Below are positions 56,775 to 64,000 of a DNA stretch of 64,000 nt, piece by piece. The stretch spans positions 248,001 to 312,000 of the forward strand of contig NZ_JBHSDY010000007.1 of NCBI RefSeq assembly GCF_042651965.1, given 5' to 3'. Position numbers and translations under genes: made by a program. Position 1 is the first letter of the stretch, and every line of letters begins with the position of its first letter. The notes under the pieces were generated by a model. It did no database searches and had not been told where the DNA came from. It was given only the letters and a program-made list of their open reading frames with translations. Source of the DNA: Castellaniella hirudinis (GTDB lineage: Bacteria; Pseudomonadota; Gammaproteobacteria; Burkholderiales; Burkholderiaceae_B).

Positions 56775-56823
56775 GAGCTTGGCGTGAGTCTGGGTCAATC
56801 TGTCTGGAGCGAAGTCACCCTGC

Positions 56824-56887
56824 TATACTAGCCGTCCTAAAAGATATATTTTAAATGAATCTATAACCATGCCCTTACTAAGGGCAT
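56824..56887 (+). promoter_or_regulatory. Extended -10 and palindrome upstream of the metal-binding protein gene
   Basis: TGCTATACT gives an extended -10 box with TATACT at 56824-56829. ATGCCCTTA-C-TAAGGGCAT at 56869-56887 is a perfect 9-bp dyad in the untranslated leader, 20 bases before the start codon. It may be a repressor operator or a leader hairpin. Confidence 0.5.
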
Positions 56888-56907
56888 TCCCCGCACGCGA
56901 GGATCCC

Positions 56908-57192
56908 ATGGAAGCCGCAACCCTGAAACGTTCTTCCCAGAAAACCGCCACCCTGCGCCTGGTCGGCCTGCGCAGCCCATCCTGCGCCGACACGGTGGAC
57001 CGCGCCCTGGCCGCAGTCCCCGGCGTCTCCCAGGTCACGGTGTCCCTGGCCGACGAAAAGGCCACCATCACCTTCGACACCGCCCAGGTCTCCGTCCAGC
57101 GCCTGCAAGTCGCCGTCCAGGACGCCGGCTACGAGGCCCTGAAACCAGCCCACGGCGAAGACGGCAACTGCTGCGGAGGGTGTGGGGGATGA
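56908..57192 (+). CDS. Small heavy-metal-associated (HMA) protein with altered metal site
   Basis: The 94-residue protein has the ferredoxin-like HMA fold pattern: TLRLVGLRSPSCADTVDRALAAVPGVSQVTVSLADEKATITFD over residues 15-60. The usual metal-binding GMTCxxC is reduced to SPSCAD, with only one cysteine (C26). A cysteine-glycine tail (NCCGGCGG, cysteines at 88, 89 and 92) could supply other ligands. It may bind copper or another soft metal; the function is unproven. ATG at 56908 follows GAGGATCCC. Confidence 0.75.
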   Translation: MEAATLKRSSQKTATLRLVGLRSPSCADTVDRALAAVPGVSQVTVSLADEKATITFDTAQVSVQRLQVAVQDAGYEALKPAHGEDGNCCGGCGG

Positions 57193-57241
57193 TTCCGGAC
57201 GGCGGACAGCCCCTGCGGGCTGTCTGCCGCCGGAATCATCC
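57187..57241. terminator. Long hairpin between convergent genes
   Basis: GGATGATTCCGG pairs with CCGGAATCATCC, then after one bulged base a further 13 pairs (one G-T) reach loop CTGC. The 25-bp stem begins inside the end of the HMA gene. It likely ends transcripts from both sides. Confidence 0.75.
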
Positions 57242-57261
57242 GAGCCACCTGCAAGCGGCAA

Positions 57262-58527
57262 TCACACCTCGCCCGCCAACTCCGTCCCCGCACGGGGCGC
57301 GCGCCGGTACGAGTAGTGCATGAACACCAGCGACACGCAGACCGTGCCGTAAAGCAGCATGAAGGCACTGGAATAGATCCCCGTCATGTCCAGCAGCGCG
57401 CCGAACAGGATCGGCAGGATGAACCCGCCCAGGCCGCCGGCCAGTCCCACCACCCCGGACACCGCGCCGATGTTGTCCGAATAATCGTCGCTGATGAACT
57501 TGAAGACCGAGGCCTTGCCGATCGCCATCGCCACCCCGACCACGAACAGCAGGATCGTGAACGCGGTCGAATTCAAACCGATGTTCAGCGACACCGGTCC
57601 CTGCAGCGTCTGAATCGTCATCTGCGTCTGCGGGTAGGACAACAAAAAGAAGCACACCCAGCAGACCCACATCACCCACCACGTCACCGCGTAGGCGCCG
57701 AACCGGTCGGAAAACCAGCCGCCCAACGCGCGCAACACACCACCTGGCAGCGAGAACACCATCGCCAGGAACGCCGCCAGCGTCAGGTCAAAGCCATATT
57801 CGGCCACATAGTATTTGGTGATCCACAGCGCCAGCGCCACATAGCCGCCGAAGACCACCGAGTAATACTGGCAGTAGCGCCACACGCGCGGGTCCTTCAG
57901 CACGCTCATCTGCTCGCGCAGGCCGGTCGCGGAGGACACGCGGTGCGCCGGGTCCGAATGGCTGAACAGCCAGAACAGCACGGCGGTGCCCAGCATCAGG
58001 GCCGCGTAGGCCCGGGGCAGCATCGTCCAGCCGAATGCGCCGATGACGAGCGGCGCCACGAACATGTTCAAGGCAGACCCGGAATTGCCGGCGCCAAACA
58101 CCCCCATGGCGAAACCTCGGCGCTCCGGCGCGAACCAGCGCGCCACGTAAGGCGTGCCCACCGAAAACGTCCCGCCCGCCAGGCCGACGAACAGCGCCAG
58201 GATCAGGAACTGGGCATAGGTGGTCGCATACGACATCAGATACAGCGGCGGCACGCAGACCAGCAGCACCAGCGCAAACACCGGCCGGCCGCCGAAGCGA
58301 TCCGTCAGCATGCCCAGCGGCACGCGCACCAGGGAGCCGGTCAGCACCGGTGTCGCGATCAGCAGGCCAAACTGTGTCTCGCTCAGGCTCAACTCGGTCT
58401 TGAGCGGCACGCCCAGGACGGAAAACATCGTCCACACGGCAAAACAGACGGTAAAGGCGAACGTGCTGGAAAACAGCACGGACAGGGCCCGGCGCGAAGC
58501 GGGCGCAGACACGGTATTCGATGACAT
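57262..58527 (-). CDS. Nitrate/nitrite-type MFS transporter (NarK family)
   Basis: This 421-residue membrane protein has twelve helices and the NNP family pattern, including the nitrate-signature-like FGAGNSGSALNMFVAPLV near residue 145 and GVVGLAGGLGGFILP in the second half. Conserved arginines in LVRVPLGMLTDRFGGRP and LRALGGWFSDRFG are those that bind nitrate in the family. No nitrate reductase genes are in the window, so the anion carried is not certain. GGGAGATC precedes the ATG. Confidence 0.85.
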   Translation of the reverse strand: MSSNTVSAPASRRALSVLFSSTFAFTVCFAVWTMFSVLGVPLKTELSLSETQFGLLIATPVLTGSLVRVPLGMLTDRFGGRPVFALVLLVCVPPLYLMSYATTYAQFLILALFVGLAGGTFSVGTPYVARWFAPERRGFAMGVFGAGNSGSALNMFVAPLVIGAFGWTMLPRAYAALMLGTAVLFWLFSHSDPAHRVSSATGLREQMSVLKDPRVWRYCQYYSVVFGGYVALALWITKYYVAEYGFDLTLAAFLAMVFSLPGGVLRALGGWFSDRFGAYAVTWWVMWVCWVCFFLLSYPQTQMTIQTLQGPVSLNIGLNSTAFTILLFVVGVAMAIGKASVFKFISDDYSDNIGAVSGVVGLAGGLGGFILPILFGALLDMTGIYSSAFMLLYGTVCVSLVFMHYSYRRAPRAGTELAGEV

Positions 58528-58695
58528 GGATGATCTCCCGTTGCAGGGCGCAGAGCCCTTGAGATCATCATACCCACACACGCCGCAAGGCCATATGACC
58601 CAGGTCAGACCCATGTGCAAACAAAACGCCCCGGTGCGGCAGCCCGTTCAGGGCCGCCGCACCGGGGCGCATTCGTCAGACGGAGCCAGGCAGGC

Positions 58696-59121
58696 TTAGG
58701 CCACCGTCAGCGTCACGTCCACATTGTTGCGCGTGGCATTGGAGTACGGGCACACCCCGTGGGCCTTTTGCACCAGGCCTTCCAGCGTGGCGCGATCCAC
58801 GCCGGGGGCGGAAATCTTCAGTTCCACCGCAATGCCGAAACCAGCGGGGATGAGGCCGATGCCCACGGCGCCGGACACTTCGGTCGTGTCGGGCAAAGCC
58901 ACGCCGTCCTTGCCGGCGACCAGCTTCAGCGCGCCCAGGAAGCAGGCCGAATAACCCGCCGCGAACAGTTGCTCGGGGTTGGTGCCGTCGCCGCCGCCGC
59001 CGCCCAATTCCTTCGGCGTGGACAGCTTGATGGCCAGGCGGCCGTCGGACGACTTGGCGCTGCCTTCGCGACCGCCCGTGGCCGAGGCATGGGCCGTGTA
59101 GAGAACGTTTTCGACTGTCAT
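58696..59121 (-). CDS. ohr: Organic hydroperoxide resistance protein Ohr
   Basis: This thiol peroxidase of the OsmC family reduces organic hydroperoxides. The 141-residue protein has both catalytic cysteines at the expected places, C60 in AAGYSACFLGAL and C124 in AHGVCPYSNATR, and an arginine and glutamate typical of the active site. It is downstream of the OhrR-type regulator gene on the same strand, 74 bases away. Confidence 0.95.
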   Translation of the reverse strand: MTVENVLYTAHASATGGREGSAKSSDGRLAIKLSTPKELGGGGGDGTNPEQLFAAGYSACFLGALKLVAGKDGVALPDTTEVSGAVGIGLIPAGFGIAVELKISAPGVDRATLEGLVQKAHGVCPYSNATRNNVDVTLTVA

Positions 59122-59195
59122 GCTTGGACTCCTTGTGGTGCGATTCCAGGGAGGCTGCCGGCACCACGATCGGCGGCATCCCGTAAACGGGCCGG

Positions 59196-59693
59196 TCAGT
59201 CCGGCGCCGCGCGGTTTTCAGGGCTTGCGGACGCGGCCAGCAAATGCGCCCGCAATTCTTCCAATTCGGCCTTGAGCACCCGGGCGTGACCGGGCGAACA
59301 GCCTGTCGCGCACAGCACGCTCTTGGGGACATCGCCGGCGCGGCGCCACAGATCGCGTCCGGCCTGGGTCAGCGTCACCCGCACCTGGCGCTGGTCATCC
59401 GCCGCGCGATCGCGGCGCAACAAGCCCATGGCCTGCAAGCGCTTGAGCAAAGGCGTCAGCGTGGCCGAATCCAGATAAAGGCGTTCGCCCAGCGCCGTGA
59501 CCGTCTGGCCGTCGGCTTCCCACAGCACCAGCATCACCAGATATTGCGGATAGGTCAGACCCAGATCCGCCAGATGCCGCCGATAGATCTTGCCCATGGC
59601 CAGTTGCGCCGAATACAACGCGAAACAGAGCTGCGCATCCAGCGTCAGGCTGGAGGGCAGTGTTTCAGCGGCAGGGGCGGCAGAGCGATTCAT
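59196..59693 (-). CDS. ohrR: MarR family redox regulator OhrR
   Basis: The 165-residue repressor has the winged helix (YLVMLVLWEADGQTVTALGERLYLDSATLTPLLKRLQAMGLLRR) and the N-terminal sensing cysteine C23 in LDAQLCFALYSA. Two more cysteines, C128 and C132, are near the C-terminus, so it is probably the two-cysteine OhrR type where an intersubunit disulfide forms on oxidation. It precedes ohr, and palindromic sites lie just upstream of its start. Confidence 0.93.
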   Translation of the reverse strand: MNRSAAPAAETLPSSLTLDAQLCFALYSAQLAMGKIYRRHLADLGLTYPQYLVMLVLWEADGQTVTALGERLYLDSATLTPLLKRLQAMGLLRRDRAADDQRQVRVTLTQAGRDLWRRAGDVPKSVLCATGCSPGHARVLKAELEELRAHLLAASASPENRAAPD

Positions 59694-59706
59694 GGATTCA
59701 TTTTAT

Positions 59707-59726
59707 ATAGCGCGCTATTTAATAGC
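59707..59726. promoter_or_regulatory. Overlapping palindromes upstream of ohrR, likely OhrR operator
   Basis: ATAGCGCGCTAT (59707-59718) and GCTATT-T-AATAGC (59714-59726) are both perfect dyads and share GCTAT. They begin 14 bases upstream of the ohrR start codon in an AT-rich patch, as expected for an autoregulated MarR repressor. Confidence 0.65.
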
Positions 59727-59822
59727 AAGCGATATTTTTATCCGGCAATTCCAGAAGAACCCGGCACGGCAGCGAGCGCCGGCGCAATGGCCCGCCGCCC
59801 GCTGCGCGGCTGTGCCGCCGCG

Positions 59823-60893
59823 TCAGGCGGTCTCGGCCTGAAACACCGGATAGTCCGTGTAGCCCTGCGCCCCACCGCCATAGAACGTCGCGGGGTCCGG
59901 CTCGTTCAGCGCCAGGTTTTCGCGGATGCGCATCGGCAGGTCCGGATTGGCCAGCGCGATCCGGCCCACCGACACCATATCGGCCAGCCCCGCATCCAGG
60001 TCGGACGACAGGGTCCCCCGATCGCGGCCCGGCCGGTTGACGATCAGCACGGACGACCACGTGCGGCGGATGTCCCGCAGCAAGGCCTCGTCCGGCCCCT
60101 GGACCACGTGCAGATAGGCCAGGCCCAGCGGCGCCAGGCGCGCCACCAGATGCCGATACAGGTCCGCGCTCTCCGGGCCCTCATCGATGCCGCCCAGCGT
60201 CCCGCCGGGCGACAGGCGCATCCCCGTATGGCCGGCGCCGATCCGGTCCGCCACCGCCGCCGCGACCTCCACGGCGAAACGCGCGCGGTTCTCGATGGAG
60301 CCGCCATACGCGTCCGTGCGCGCATTGGCATTGGGCGCCAGGAACTGCTGGATCAGATAACCATTGGCGCCATGGATCTCGACCCCGTCCGCCCCGGCGT
60401 CCATCGCCCGTGCGGCAGCGGCGGCATAGTCCTCGATCGTCTGTTCGATATCAGACAAGGCCATGGCGCGCGGCGCCGGCACGTCGTGCATGCCCGACGG
60501 CGTGTACATGCGGGCGTCCGCCGCGATCGCCGAAGGCGCCAGCGCCTGCCGGTGGTGCGGCGTGTTGTCCGGGTGGGACATCCGCCCGGCATGCATCAAC
60601 TGGATGAACAGATGCCCGCCTGCCTCGCGCACCGCCCGGGTCACCCGGCGCCAGCCCTCGACATGGGCGTCTTCATGCAGCCCCGGGGAATTCAGATAAC
60701 CCTGGCCGTCGGCGCTGGGCTGCGTGCCTTCCGCGATCAGCAGACCCATGGCCGCTCGCTGGGCGTAATACTCGGGCGCCAGATCGCCCGGCGTGCCATC
60801 GTCGCCCGCGCGGCTGCGCGTCATCGGCGCCTGCGCCAGGCGATTGCGCAGGGTCAGATCGCCCAGCCGGATTGGATTCCATAATGTCGTCAT
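59823..60893 (-). CDS. Old yellow enzyme family NADH:flavin oxidoreductase
   Basis: This FMN enzyme of 356 residues reduces activated C=C bonds or nitro compounds (NemA/OYE type). It starts LWNPIRLGDLTLRNRLAQAPMTRSRA and has the substrate-binding His-Asn pair in EIHGANGYLIQQFLAPNANARTD near residue 178. FMN phosphate-binding VSVGRIALANPDLP is near the end. It is divergent from a LysR gene and points towards ohrR. The ATG at 60893 is chosen. Confidence 0.93.
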   Translation of the reverse strand: MTTLWNPIRLGDLTLRNRLAQAPMTRSRAGDDGTPGDLAPEYYAQRAAMGLLIAEGTQPSADGQGYLNSPGLHEDAHVEGWRRVTRAVREAGGHLFIQLMHAGRMSHPDNTPHHRQALAPSAIAADARMYTPSGMHDVPAPRAMALSDIEQTIEDYAAAAARAMDAGADGVEIHGANGYLIQQFLAPNANARTDAYGGSIENRARFAVEVAAAVADRIGAGHTGMRLSPGGTLGGIDEGPESADLYRHLVARLAPLGLAYLHVVQGPDEALLRDIRRTWSSVLIVNRPGRDRGTLSSDLDAGLADMVSVGRIALANPDLPMRIRENLALNEPDPATFYGGGAQGYTDYPVFQAETA

Positions 60894-61033
60894 TTCAAAT
60901 GCTCCTGATTGAATGAAAGCGAACGGACGGACTCGCCGCACCGGTGAACTCGCTCTGTCATCACATTAAGTCGTTTCATAAAGAGCCGATAGACCATAAA
61001 ATACCGACAGATCGTCTTGAAAATGGAACGGAC

Positions 61034-61918
61034 ATGGATCTTTCCTCGCTGAGCGACTTCGACCTTGTCGCCACGCACGGCGGCTTTGGCAAGGCCAGCC
61101 GCAGCAGCGGCCGCGCAAAAGCCACGCTGTCACGGCGCATCATGGATCTGGAGCAGAGTCTCGGGGTCCGCCTGATCGAGCGCGGCGCGCGCGCCCTGCG
61201 ACTCACCGAAGAAGGCGCCGTCCTGTACGAACGCACGCACACGCTGCTGGCCGACCTGGCCGAGGCAGGCGCCTCCGTGTCCGGCGGGCACACCGCGCCG
61301 CGCGGCACGCTGCGCATCAGTGCGCCCGTACTGTTCTCCCACACATTGATGGGCACGCTGTCCACCGAATACGCCGGACGCTATCCCGACGTGCGGCTCG
61401 ACATCCGCGCAGAAGACCGCCGCGTCGATCTGGTCGAAGACGGCTACGACATCGCCATCCGCGTCAACCCGCACCCCGACTCGACCCTGGTCGGACGCTG
61501 CTTCGCCCGCGACCGGATGCTCCTCGTCGCACCCGCCGGGCTGCGGCGTCCGCGCCGGACACGCGGCGCGGCGGACATCCCCGACATCCCCGCCGTCACC
61601 CTGAACAACACGTCAGACCAAGGCCCCTGGGTCTTCCTGGACGGCAAGACCTCACGCACGGTCAACCCCGTGCCACGCCTGGTCCTGTCCTCGCTGATCA
61701 TGGTCAGGGACGCCGTGCGCGCCGGCGCCGGCGCGGCCCTGATCCCTCAGTCCATGGTCCGTCCCGGCCCCGCCTCCGAGGGCCTGGCAATCTGGGGCCC
61801 GCTGCCCGACCGTCAGGTCGAACTCTGGGCCCTGCACCGCTCACGCCGCCTGGTCAACGCCAAGGTCTCGACCTTCATCGACTTTCTCTGCGCCCGGTTC
61901 CCCGACCGCTGGCTCTGA
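61034..61918 (+). CDS. LysR family regulator, divergent from the OYE gene
   Basis: The 294-residue protein has an N-terminal helix-turn-helix (SDFDLVATHGGFGKASRSSGRAKATLSRRIMDLEQSLGVRL, residues about 7-47) and an effector domain of the CrgA/DNA-binding type. It probably regulates the adjacent flavin reductase, whose start lies 140 bases away. The C-terminal 78 bases overlap the hydrolase gene on the other strand. Confidence 0.9.
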   Translation: MDLSSLSDFDLVATHGGFGKASRSSGRAKATLSRRIMDLEQSLGVRLIERGARALRLTEEGAVLYERTHTLLADLAEAGASVSGGHTAPRGTLRISAPVLFSHTLMGTLSTEYAGRYPDVRLDIRAEDRRVDLVEDGYDIAIRVNPHPDSTLVGRCFARDRMLLVAPAGLRRPRRTRGAADIPDIPAVTLNNTSDQGPWVFLDGKTSRTVNPVPRLVLSSLIMVRDAVRAGAGAALIPQSMVRPGPASEGLAIWGPLPDRQVELWALHRSRRLVNAKVSTFIDFLCARFPDRWL

Positions 61919-62731
61919 ACCCAGAAAATCCAGCACATCGCGCGTGACCCGCGCCGCCTTGTCCACAATCAGGAAATGCCCCGCCTGCGGATATTCGAGG
62001 TAGCGGGCCCCCGGAATCATGCGCGCGGATGCCCGACCGGCCAGCGCCGGCGGGACGCTCGTGTCCTCCGCGCCATGGATCACCAGCGTGGGGATCGTGA
62101 AGGCTCGCATATCCTGGCGAAAATCGGTTCCGGCCCAGGATCTTGCCGTCTCGACGACCGCCCTGGGACTGGCGCGCAAGGCCATGTCCAGATACCAATG
62201 GCGGCGCGCCTCGTTCACCGTTTCGTCTTCATCCGGCCGAAACACCGTCTTGGAATAAGCGCCCAGAAAACCGATCCGATCCTGCTCCAGCGCCTGGAAC
62301 AAGCCGTCGAACACCTCGCCCGGCACGCCCTCGGGACGATCCGGCGCCTGGGCCAGACCCGGCGTCACCGCCGCCAGCAGCACGACCCGGGACACCCGCG
62401 CCGCACCATACGTCGACAGGTAGCGCGCCACCTCGCCGCCGCCCATCGAAAACCCCACCAGCGCGGCCTCGTGCAGATCAAGCGCTCTTATCAGGGCGTC
62501 CAGGTCGGCGGCCAGCGTGTCATAGTCATATCCGCCCCAGGGACGGTCCGAGCGGCCGAATCCCCGCCGGTCATAGGTGATGACCCGATAGCCGGCGGCA
62601 GCCAGATGCAGCGCCTGATATTCCCAGCTCGCCGCGTCCAGAGGCCATCCATGCAGCAGCACCACAGGGCGCCCCGTCCCCCAGTCCTCGTAATGCAGCC
62701 GCACTTGGTCTTTCGTCGTGATGAATGCCAT
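61841..62731 (-). CDS. Alpha/beta hydrolase (non-haem chloroperoxidase-like)
   Basis: The 296-residue protein has the hydrolase triad: serine in GFSMGGGE near residue 98, aspartate in HGAEDTSVP near 227 and histidine in QAGHFLIVD near 256. LLHGWPLDAASWEYQ is the oxyanion region. It resembles esterases annotated as non-haem haloperoxidases; the natural substrate is unknown. The tail after DFLGSEP is charged and unusual, and overlaps the LysR gene by 78 bases. CAGGAGAACAGGC precedes the ATG at 62731. Confidence 0.9.
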   Translation of the reverse strand: MAFITTKDQVRLHYEDWGTGRPVVLLHGWPLDAASWEYQALHLAAAGYRVITYDRRGFGRSDRPWGGYDYDTLAADLDALIRALDLHEAALVGFSMGGGEVARYLSTYGAARVSRVVLLAAVTPGLAQAPDRPEGVPGEVFDGLFQALEQDRIGFLGAYSKTVFRPDEDETVNEARRHWYLDMALRASPRAVVETARSWAGTDFRQDMRAFTIPTLVIHGAEDTSVPPALAGRASARMIPGARYLEYPQAGHFLIVDKAARVTRDVLDFLGSEPAVGEPGAEKVDEGRDLGVDQAA

Positions 62732-62882
62732 GCCTGTTCTCCTGTTCAGCAATCCGGGCCATGCTAGGACCCCGGACGCACGCCGCATAGCCACGAAACC
62801 GGGACAGCCTGATCCGTCCCTGCGCCGTGGGACACGCGGGTGGCATCATCCTTACAATCAGGAAAATCCTCAGGAAACCACT

Positions 62883-63998
62883 ATGACCGATTGCATCGAC
62901 TGCGTCGTCATCGGCGCCGGTGTCGTCGGGCTGGCGGTCGCGCGCGCTTGCGCCCAGGCCGGGCTGGAGACCCTGGTGCTCGAAGCCGAATCCGCCATCG
63001 GCACCGGCACCAGCGCGCGCAACAGCGAAGTCATCCACGCCGGCCTTTACTACCCGCGCGGCTCGCTCAAGGCCCGGCTGTGCGTCCAGGGCCGCCGGAT
63101 GCTGTACGACTATTGCGCATCCCACGGCATCCATCACCGACGCTGCGGCAAACTCATCGTCGCCACCCACGAAGCGCAATTCGGCGCCCTGGAACGCATC
63201 AGCACGGCGGCCGCCGCCAATGGCGTGCACGACCTGCGCCGACTGGATGCCGGCCAAGCGCAAGCACGCGAGCCCGCACTGCGCTGCATTGCCGCGCTGG
63301 AATCGCCGTCCACCGGCATCATCGACAGCCACGGCCTGATGCTCGCCCTGCAAGGCGACCTGGAATCCGCCGGCGGCCTGCTGGCCTTGCGATCCCCCGT
63401 CCTGTCAGGCCGGGTCCTGCCGTCCGACGAAGGCATCCTGCTGCGCGTCGGCGGCGACGAACCCATGGAACTCATCGCCCGCCGCGTCATCAACTGCGCC
63501 GGCCTGTACGCCCAAGCCGTCGCCGCCGCCCTCGACGGCCTGCCGCCCGACAGCATCCCCGCCGGCCGCTACGCCAAAGGCAACTACTACGCCCTGTCGG
63601 GCAAGGCCCCGTTTTCCCGCCTGATCTATCCCGTCCCCGAACCCGGCGGCCTGGGCGTGCACCTGACCCTGGACCTGGGCGGACAGGCCCGCTTCGGCCC
63701 CGACGTCGAATGGATCGACGCCATCGACTACACCGTCGACCCCGCCCGCGCCGACGGCTTCTACGCCGCCATCCGCCGCTACTGGCCCGACCTGCGCGAC
63801 GACGCCCTGCATCCCGACTACGCCGGCATCCGCCCTAAACTGATCGTACCCGCCGGCCAGGACGCCGATTTCCTGATCCAGGACACGCGCGCGCACGGCG
63901 TCCCCGGCCTGGTCAACCTGTACGGCATCGAATCCCCAGGCCTGACCGCCAGCCTGGCCCTTGCCGACGAAGTGATGACGCGGCTGGAGAATCCCTGA
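62883..63998 (+). CDS. L-2-hydroxyglutarate oxidase-like FAD oxidoreductase
   Basis: This DAO-family flavoprotein of 371 residues begins CVVIGAGVVGLAVARACAQAG with the FAD-binding glycines and has the family segment SARNSEVIHAGLYYPRGSLKA near residue 43, the GxxHRRCGKLIVA segment, and the terminal NLYGIESPGLTASLALA. The length is shorter than E. coli LhgO (about 420), but the core looks complete. Substrate could be L-2-hydroxyglutarate or another 2-hydroxy acid. It ends two bases before the window edge and its right-hand neighbours are not visible. Confidence 0.88.
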   Translation: MTDCIDCVVIGAGVVGLAVARACAQAGLETLVLEAESAIGTGTSARNSEVIHAGLYYPRGSLKARLCVQGRRMLYDYCASHGIHHRRCGKLIVATHEAQFGALERISTAAAANGVHDLRRLDAGQAQAREPALRCIAALESPSTGIIDSHGLMLALQGDLESAGGLLALRSPVLSGRVLPSDEGILLRVGGDEPMELIARRVINCAGLYAQAVAAALDGLPPDSIPAGRYAKGNYYALSGKAPFSRLIYPVPEPGGLGVHLTLDLGGQARFGPDVEWIDAIDYTVDPARADGFYAAIRRYWPDLRDDALHPDYAGIRPKLIVPAGQDADFLIQDTRAHGVPGLVNLYGIESPGLTASLALADEVMTRLENP

Positions 63999-64000
63999 CC

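Overview
The window is GC-rich chromosomal DNA (roughly two thirds G+C by eye) from a betaproteobacterium, most likely Burkholderiales and probably Alcaligenaceae (Bordetella, Achromobacter or Castellaniella type). This rests on protein style, many LysR regulators, a Bordetella-type porin, a TRAP carrier and the gcl-hyi-glxR-ttuD-pyk gene order. No rRNA, tRNA, insertion sequence, prophage or CRISPR array was seen.

Region 1 (1-11.7 kb, almost all minus strand) breaks down kynurenine and 3-hydroxyanthranilate. It holds kynureninase, an amino acid permease, a porin, a secreted LVIVD-repeat protein, and the nba genes that carry 3-hydroxyanthranilate through 2-aminomuconate towards pyruvate and acetyl-CoA. 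The cluster runs off the left edge inside acetaldehyde dehydrogenase. A divergent Lrp/AsnC gene (kynR-like), with a promoter full of symmetric ATTCGAAT sites, probably controls it.

Region 2 (11.7-14.5 kb) is a compact LysR-EamA-LysR unit. Region 3 (14.7-21.6 kb) is the glyoxylate-to-pyruvate operon: glyoxylate carboligase, hydroxypyruvate isomerase, tartronate semialdehyde reductase, glycerate kinase, a GlcG-like protein and pyruvate kinase. Region 4 (21.7-28.0 kb) combines a GntR regulator, an Asp/Glu-racemase-superfamily enzyme with an arylmalonate-decarboxylase-like active site, a complete TRAP transporter and a divergent hydantoinase/dihydropyrimidinase; its substrate is unknown. Malate synthase G follows from 28.2 kb, a second glyoxylate-consuming enzyme.

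Region 5 (30.5-36.4 kb) holds a COG4315-type protein with an ECF sigma factor and its anti-sigma factor, a MetE-C-like enzyme, a DMT exporter, a flavoprotein and a solo PIN-domain protein. Region 6 (36.4-52.4 kb) is the most striking part. An AT-rich leader precedes a cysteine-free giant adhesin gene of about 3,395 codons, followed by TolC-, LapB- and LapC-like type I secretion genes and a BamE-fold protein. The adhesin gene has an apparent one-base frameshift between its BapA-type N-terminal domain and the rest.

Region 7 (52.4-64 kb) is mixed housekeeping and stress genes: argD-like aminotransferase, DMT exporter, MOSC protein, DNA polymerase IV, a small heavy-metal-associated protein, a NarK-like carrier, ohr/ohrR peroxide defence, an old-yellow-enzyme reductase with a divergent LysR, an alpha/beta hydrolase and an L-2-hydroxyglutarate-oxidase-like flavoprotein that ends at the right edge.
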